DNA of 64,000 nucleotides from Pedobacter cryoconitis. GTDB lineage: Bacteria; Bacteroidota; Bacteroidia; Sphingobacteriales; Sphingobacteriaceae. The notes beneath the pieces are model-generated. The model ran no database searches, was not told the DNA's origin, and saw nothing but the letters and a program-made list of their open reading frames with translations. Location of the stretch: assembly GCF_014200595.1 (NCBI RefSeq), contig NZ_JACHCG010000002.1, forward strand, positions 620,001 through 684,000. The letters are read 5' to 3'. The translations under genes were made by a program, and so were the position numbers. Positions 59,283 through 64,000 of the stretch are shown here, piece by piece. Positions within the stretch are counted from its first letter, which is position 1. Every line of letters starts with the position of its first letter.

Positions 59283-60695
59283 TTATCTTCTTTCGTTAAA
59301 TACACCAAATTCTGCGATTTCAACCGTTGAACCTGTTTGTTCTGCCTTAATTCTCACTTTATCACCATAAACGGTATCAAAACGGTGAATCTTTATTTTA
59401 TGAGCGTTTTCTCCAGAGAAAATAGTCTTCCATACACCATCCAAACGATATTCTAATTTATATTTCCTGATCGTTACCGGAGTTTTATCGGCAATCACTA
59501 CCATATTAAAAGCTTTCTCTTTTCTGAATTCAACCTCATACCATGGTTTATCAACTCTTGGATTAACTTTCCATGTCGTATTAAAGTTATCATCATTCGC
59601 GAAATCCATAATATTCATATCATCACTCCAGCTTCCGTCGGCAGGTTGGTTTTTAGCCAGATTTGGAGAAATTATTGGTGCATCTGCTGCGGGAAGTTTC
59701 TGCGTAGCCCCTTCATTCTTCCAGACTTTTCCTATTTCTTTTAAGGCTGCCAAAGCGTTATCATCAATTAATCCGTCACGGTTTGGTGCTACGTTCAGGA
59801 TAAAATTGCAATATGCATTATTGAAGGGGATGATATTGTCATTCACCATTTTAAGCGGATCTTTTACTGGTGTTGTTGGGAAAGATGTTTTCCAGAACCA
59901 GTTTTGCTGTAATGGCAAACAAGAAAGGGCTGGCAGTTTATTGGTTTCCTTTGAAATATGCTGGCCCGCTCCCTGTTCATAGGATTTGATATCAGTATAA
60001 TATAACGCTTCTGATGGGTATTTAGCTGCATTTAAATCCATTACCAAACAGTTTGGCTGGATAGATTTAATCAAAGTATAAATCTCTTCAAATGGAACAT
60101 CATCATATGATATTCTTGACCATGGGGCGTCCCATCCATCAATAATCAGGGCATTGATTTCACCATAATTGGTTAGCAGTTCTGTTAACTGTGCTTTTAT
60201 CATTTTTATATGTTCGGGCGTAATCAGGTTTGGCCTTAATTTATGGTGCGTATCTAAAATGGAGTAATACAACATCACTTTTAGTCCGTTTTTCCTGAAA
60301 GCATTGACATATTCTTTAACTACATCTCTTTTCAATGGGCTATTCATGACATTATAGTCTGTAGTTTTAGTGTCCCAGATAGCAAAACCACTGTGATGTT
60401 TGGTCGTTAAACAACCATAAGTCATGTTGGCAGATTTTGCGGCTTTTGCCCATTGCTCACAATCCAGTTTTTTGGGATTAAAGATTGCAGGTGAAGCGTC
60501 CGGATCAGGCCAGTCTTCGTCCATATAGGTCGGGATATTATAATGGATAAACATCCCAAAACGCAGGTCTACAAAGTCTTGTTGTAAGCTGGTTAGATCT
60601 TTTGCTTTGGATAAGTGCTTATTTTGTGCCCAGCAAAGTACAGGGATAAAAATAAGCAGCAGGATAAGGAATAAAAACTGGTCAGGTCTTTTCAT
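59283..60695 (-). CDS. GH29 alpha-L-fucosidase, exported
   Basis: A 470-residue enzyme with signal peptide (ends CWAQ, residue ~24). The GH29 barrel is clear: LRFGMFIHYNIPTYMDEDWP, TTKHHSGFAIWDTKTTDYNV, and ALIIDGWDAPWSR with the likely nucleophile Asp. The last ~120 residues (DGSWSDDMNIMDFANDDNFN, YKLEYRLDGVWKTIF) look like a discoidin-type glycan-binding domain. It removes fucose from glycans in the periplasm or outside. Next to it, divergently, starts a sigma/FecR/SusC locus. Confidence 0.92.
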   Translation of the reverse strand: MKRPDQFLFLILLLIFIPVLCWAQNKHLSKAKDLTSLQQDFVDLRFGMFIHYNIPTYMDEDWPDPDASPAIFNPKKLDCEQWAKAAKSANMTYGCLTTKHHSGFAIWDTKTTDYNVMNSPLKRDVVKEYVNAFRKNGLKVMLYYSILDTHHKLRPNLITPEHIKMIKAQLTELLTNYGEINALIIDGWDAPWSRISYDDVPFEEIYTLIKSIQPNCLVMDLNAAKYPSEALYYTDIKSYEQGAGQHISKETNKLPALSCLPLQQNWFWKTSFPTTPVKDPLKMVNDNIIPFNNAYCNFILNVAPNRDGLIDDNALAALKEIGKVWKNEGATQKLPAADAPIISPNLAKNQPADGSWSDDMNIMDFANDDNFNTTWKVNPRVDKPWYEVEFRKEKAFNMVVIADKTPVTIRKYKLEYRLDGVWKTIFSGENAHKIKIHRFDTVYGDKVRIKAEQTGSTVEIAEFGVFNERR

Positions 60696-60873
60696 AATGG
60701 ATTGGTTCTGGTTGTTTTATAGATTCAGGTTGCTAAATCATTAAAGCTAATTATTTCCTCCATCCAGGCAATCCTGGTCACCTAATTAATACATTCATTT
60801 TTCTTTCCAGCTGCTAAATTAGATTAGCTGTTTCATTTAACATTTTGTTAATACGTCTGTCATTTGGCAGCTC

Positions 60874-60881
60874 TAATTTTG
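60874..60881 (+). promoter_or_regulatory. -7 promoter box of the second ECF sigma gene
   Basis: TAATTTTG fits TAnnTTTG and lies 11 bases before ATG 60893, giving a very short leader. It supports this start over the frame's first possible codon at 60845. Confidence 0.5.
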
Positions 60882-60892
60882 CTCCATATTTT

Positions 60893-61447
60893 ATGGGCGA
60901 AAACAATACTGCCGGATTTAACGGAGATCATGTAAATAACTTCGATGGAAAAGCATTTGAGGATCTTTACAGGCGCATGTATCCTACGCTAAAGAAATAT
61001 GCGATTTACCTGATAAAAGATGTAGAAGAAGCCCAGCTTATTCTGAATGATGTGTTTATCGCCATCTGGAAAAATAAGACCCGGATTTCAAATGAAAAAG
61101 CATACCTGTTCCGGGCGGTAAAAAATGCTTCAACAAATTACCATAAGGTTTCCAGGATAAATTTTCTGCACATAGAGGAGGAAGAACTGCCCGGCATCCT
61201 GGATGAAACAGCAGATCCTGCTCAGCTTTATCTCGATAAGGATAGGAACCGGATCTTATACAATTTGATTGATCAGATGCCGGAACGCAGACGTTTGATT
61301 TTCTATTTATATCGTATAGATGGTTTTAGCTATAAAGAAATCGCCGCTTTATTGGATATCTCAGTCAGAACGGTGGAAGACCATCTGGCCAGGGGCTTTC
61401 TGTTCTTGCAGCAGAGGATACTGAAAAACAAGTCAGAATTCCGGTAA
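60893..61447 (+). CDS. ECF sigma factor of the SusC locus
   Basis: A 184-residue sigma factor: region 2 (FEDLYRRMYPTLKKYAIYLI, DVFIAIWKNKTRI) and region 4 (MPERRRLIFYLYRIDGFSYK, EIAALLDISVRTVEDHLARG). Start at ATG 60893 from the -7 box. With FecR and SusC following in order it forms the usual trans-envelope switch of a glycan-uptake locus. The GH29 enzyme is divergent, which suggests the substrate contains fucose. Confidence 0.93.
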   Translation: MGENNTAGFNGDHVNNFDGKAFEDLYRRMYPTLKKYAIYLIKDVEEAQLILNDVFIAIWKNKTRISNEKAYLFRAVKNASTNYHKVSRINFLHIEEEELPGILDETADPAQLYLDKDRNRILYNLIDQMPERRRLIFYLYRIDGFSYKEIAALLDISVRTVEDHLARGFLFLQQRILKNKSEFR

Positions 61448-61540
61448 AAAGAGCCTTAACGATTTCTTAATGTATTGTTAACGTTTTACAGCCCGTAGTG
61501 CATGCCCTGTTTCTTGTCTTGTTTCTATAAAAGCATAGGA

Positions 61541-62557
61541 ATGGATCAGGAGAACTGGAAATTTGTAATGGATTATTTATCCGCAAAGGAGAATGCCAGC
61601 GGCAACGTTCAGAAAATTGAACAAGAAGAGCAAAAGATACAAGAGTGGCTGAGTAAAGACCCCGGACACCAGCAAGAACTGGATCAGGCTTTATGGCTAT
61701 GGGAGAATACAGCTACGTTGCCTGAGAATGACGAGTGGAAGGAAAGTTTTAATACTATTCAAGCTTCTTTACTTCAGGAGGCATCTCGGAAAACCATTAG
61801 GCTTAAGTTCTGGCTGGCTGCTGCCGCTGCTATTGCCGCAATAACACTATTCACTTTATTCTATAAAGTAAAGCATCCGGTTTTACAGCAGACCAGCATC
61901 GCATGGATTACAAAGTCGGCCAGTTCCGGAAAGATGAGCAAGGTGATGTTGCCCGACAGCTCACAGATTTGGTTAAATTCCGGCAGTAGTATCAGTTATC
62001 CAAAAAACCTCCGGCATGCTGATTTAAGAACTGTCAAGCTCAAAGGGGAAGCATTTTTTAAAGTAAAACGGGACCCTCAGCATCCCTTCGTAGTACATAG
62101 CTTAAATATCCGGACGCGTGTGCTTGGAACAAGTTTTAATATTTGCGCATGGCAAGGGCATCAAACTGAAGTTACTGTGCTCACAGGTAAAGTGGCCGTT
62201 TCCAGAGATTCAGCAGGTATACAATCGGCGGCTATTCACCTGCTGCCAAATCAAAAGGCAATCGGTAATTCTGCTAAACTACAATTGGAGAACGTGGAAG
62301 ATGCCCGGACTGCTATTGGCTGGACTGAAGGTAAAATGGTTTTTGACCAGCTGCCTGTAAAAGAGGTTTTTGAGGCTTTAGAGCGGAGATATGCAGTGAG
62401 AATTATAACAGATCAGCCTTTTAAAGGTTGCAAACTCACGGCGAAATTTAATAATGTCAGCTTAAATGAAGTGTTACAAACCATTCAGATAAGCCTGGAT
62501 ATTCATTACACAATAAATAAACAGACCATTTATATAAAAGGAGGTAAATGTAATTAG
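61541..62557 (+). CDS. FecR-type anti-sigma factor of the SusC locus
   Basis: A 338-residue protein starting at ATG 61541: cytoplasmic helices (~1-75), one membrane span (KFWLAAAAAIAAITLFTLFY, ~86-105), then the FecR domain (KVMLPDSSQIWLNSGSSISY, LKGEAFFKV, VLGTSFNICAW) and a terminal STN-like part (VFEALERRYAVRIITDQPFK). It keeps the sigma factor inactive until the SusC receptor meets its glycan. Confidence 0.92.
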   Translation: MDQENWKFVMDYLSAKENASGNVQKIEQEEQKIQEWLSKDPGHQQELDQALWLWENTATLPENDEWKESFNTIQASLLQEASRKTIRLKFWLAAAAAIAAITLFTLFYKVKHPVLQQTSIAWITKSASSGKMSKVMLPDSSQIWLNSGSSISYPKNLRHADLRTVKLKGEAFFKVKRDPQHPFVVHSLNIRTRVLGTSFNICAWQGHQTEVTVLTGKVAVSRDSAGIQSAAIHLLPNQKAIGNSAKLQLENVEDARTAIGWTEGKMVFDQLPVKEVFEALERRYAVRIITDQPFKGCKLTAKFNNVSLNEVLQTIQISLDIHYTINKQTIYIKGGKCN

Positions 62558-62573
62558 ACAACTATAAAGAAAA

Positions 62574-62603
62574 AGCCGAAGCATGTTGACGCATGCTCCG
62601 GCT
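62574..62603 (+). promoter_or_regulatory. Hairpin between fecR and susC
   Basis: AGCCGAAGCATG pairs with CATGCTCCGGCT with one bulge. It is 17 bases after the FecR stop and 51 bases before the susC ATG and lacks a T run, so it may be an attenuator or RNA-processing site and not a full terminator. Confidence 0.5.
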
Positions 62604-62653
62604 AATGATTTCAATTTTATTTTAACCCATCAACGATTAAAACACACAAAGTT

Positions 62654-64000
62654 ATGAAAAAGTCCGCAGTGACTAATCAATTAATTTTTAAAGTAATGCG
62701 TTTTCTTACTCTCATTTATTTTATGCTTTCTGTCTTGTTCTTTGCCGCGCAAGCCTCGCCTTTAAAGGCGCAGGGGCTGAATAACAGAATAAGTTTCAAT
62801 TTTAAAAACGGCACTTTAACAGCATTGCTGAAAAGCATAGAGAAGAAAACCAGCCTGTCTTTTGTTTACACCAACAAAGATGCAGTATTGAACCAGCAGG
62901 TAGAGGCTGTTAAAGCGGACAATGAAATGGTGAGCAGTTTGCTTGACCGCATACTCACGCCGATGCAGTTAACTTATGTAGTCCAGAACAACCAGGTTAT
63001 TATTAAAAAAGCTGTCCGGGTTAAAGGTAAGGTAACCGATGAAAAAGGTTTGCCTGTACCGGGGGTAAATGTGCTGGAAAAAGGCAGCAATAACACGACG
63101 ACAACTAACCTGAACGGTGATTATAGCTTGAATGTAAGAGAGTCCTCTTCCACTATTCTGTTTAGAATGATGGGCTATCAAACTAAAGAATTCACCCTTA
63201 AAGGAGAAACAGTGGTCAATATCAGCCTTATTCCGGATGAAACCGGTTTATCTGAAGTGGTGATTACTGCGTTAGGTATTAAGCGGAATGAAAAAGCACT
63301 TGGCTATTCTATTGCCACCTTGAAAGGTAGTGATGTGAATACTGTCAAAGAGGTGAATGTGGTCAATTCCATTGCCGGAAAAGTAGCGGGGGTAAATGTA
63401 GTGAGTACGGGTTCTGATCCAGGATCTACTGCCATGATAACCATTCGCGGACAATCATCGATTGCGACCGATAACCAACCACTTTTTGTTGTCGATGGTG
63501 TTCCTGTAGCACATTCGCTGCGGGCGACTTCTGAAGTAGGCCGTTCTTCTGTAGATTATGGGAGTCCGGTTGCTGATATCAGTCCTGATGACATTGAAAG
63601 CATTACCATCTTAAAAGGGGCGAGTGCTGCGGCTTTATATGGCAGCAGGGCAGGAAGCGGGGTGGTACTGATTACTACAAAGAGTGGTTCATCAGCCAAA
63701 AAAGGTTTAGGTGTAAGTTTTAATTCAAATGCGATGTTTGATCAGGCCTGGATGTTTCCGCACTTCCAGAATCAGTTTGGTGCAGGAGAATATACGGATG
63801 ATCCGGCAGTAAGTACGACCTCGGCCTGGGGCCCGCGTCTGGATATAGGCACCAAGCATTTGCAATGGAACAGTCCGCTTGATGCCCAAAGTGGAAAACC
63901 TATACCTACGGATTGGGTATCACATCCAAATAATGCGAAGGACTTTTATAATACAGGTTCTACCTATACCAATAACATTGCCATCACCGGTAAAAATGCA
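62654..64000 (+). CDS. SusC/RagA-type TonB-linked receptor (partial)
   Basis: The first 449 codons of an outer-membrane receptor that continues beyond the window (frame open at 64000). Signal peptide to about residue 40 (SPLKAQ). STN domain (~45-120, ISFNFKNGTLTALLKSIEKK). Carboxypeptidase-D-like domain (~123-200, VKGKVTDEKGLPVPGVNVLE). Plug with the typical TIRGQSSIATDNQPLFVVDG and AAALYGSRAGSGVVLITTK. It takes up oligosaccharides with a SusD partner, expected just past the window. The STN domain lets it signal to the FecR gene. Confidence 0.93.
   Translation, partial: MKKSAVTNQLIFKVMRFLTLIYFMLSVLFFAAQASPLKAQGLNNRISFNFKNGTLTALLKSIEKKTSLSFVYTNKDAVLNQQVEAVKADNEMVSSLLDRILTPMQLTYVVQNNQVIIKKAVRVKGKVTDEKGLPVPGVNVLEKGSNNTTTTNLNGDYSLNVRESSSTILFRMMGYQTKEFTLKGETVVNISLIPDETGLSEVVITALGIKRNEKALGYSIATLKGSDVNTVKEVNVVNSIAGKVAGVNVVSTGSDPGSTAMITIRGQSSIATDNQPLFVVDGVPVAHSLRATSEVGRSSVDYGSPVADISPDDIESITILKGASAAALYGSRAGSGVVLITTKSGSSAKKGLGVSFNSNAMFDQAWMFPHFQNQFGAGEYTDDPAVSTTSAWGPRLDIGTKHLQWNSPLDAQSGKPIPTDWVSHPNNAKDFYNTGSTYTNNIAITGKNA

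Noticed and set aside
1..64000. CRISPR array
   Set aside because: No regularly spaced identical repeats with unique spacers and no cas genes were seen.

Overview
The window is AT-rich bacterial DNA from a member of the Bacteroidota, most likely a Pedobacter-like Sphingobacteriaceae (inference). Supporting signs are FecI/FecR/TonB-receptor sets, a SusC/RagA receptor with an STN domain, a histone H1-like small protein, an ISAon1-type insertion sequence, short leaders with TAnnTTTG -7 boxes, and few Shine-Dalgarno sites.

Layout. (1) 1-6.6 kb is a decayed accessory region ending at a tRNA-Ser(GCT) gene. It holds several degenerate copies of the tRNA 3' end with its terminator, remnants of a Fic gene beside one intact Fic gene, a frameshifted ISAon1-like element, an AraC regulator, a VOC protein and a secreted tail-fibre-like protein. 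(2) 6.6-22.6 kb is mostly core-like: a 7TM-HD phosphohydrolase, an NtrC-type response regulator with a YfiT-like protein, two cation/proton antiporters, an aldo/keto reductase, a DUF47/metallophosphoesterase/ABC exporter operon and a Kup potassium transporter. (3) 21.8-26.6 kb is an AraC regulator divergent from a TolC/HlyD/MFS tripartite efflux operon. (4) 27-34.6 kb holds a histone H1-like gene, then an operon of FecI-type sigma factor, FecR, TonB receptor, porin and DctA, which suggests outer-to-inner membrane uptake of a carboxylate or its metal complex. (5) 35-50.4 kb carries two lipoprotein zinc proteases, a TetR/flavoprotein/DoxX operon, a hybrid histidine kinase, LysR/YeiH, a bicupin with a divergent GntR regulator and three shared operators, a polysaccharide lyase-like lipoprotein and a PSD-like decarboxylase. 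(6) 50.5-52.8 kb has a YegD-like Hsp70 followed by a perfect 76-bp palindrome, then an XRE/S24 repressor.

(7) 52.8-57.6 kb is the most interesting part. The S24 repressor is divergent, across operator-like palindromes, from a GH108 endolysin, a single-span membrane protein, a small exported coiled-coil protein, two tandem beta-helix proteins without signal peptides, and a lipoprotein with a C-terminal membrane anchor (u-spanin architecture). No phage head or tail genes are nearby. It may be a domesticated lysis cassette or a type 10-like release system for the beta-helix proteins. (8) 57.7-64 kb has an unknown membrane protein, a GH29 fucosidase, and a sigma/FecR/SusC start of a glycan-uptake locus that runs off the window.

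Several starts were moved downstream because a -7 box lies inside the longest reading frame. All functional names are from reading the translated sequence; no database search was run.
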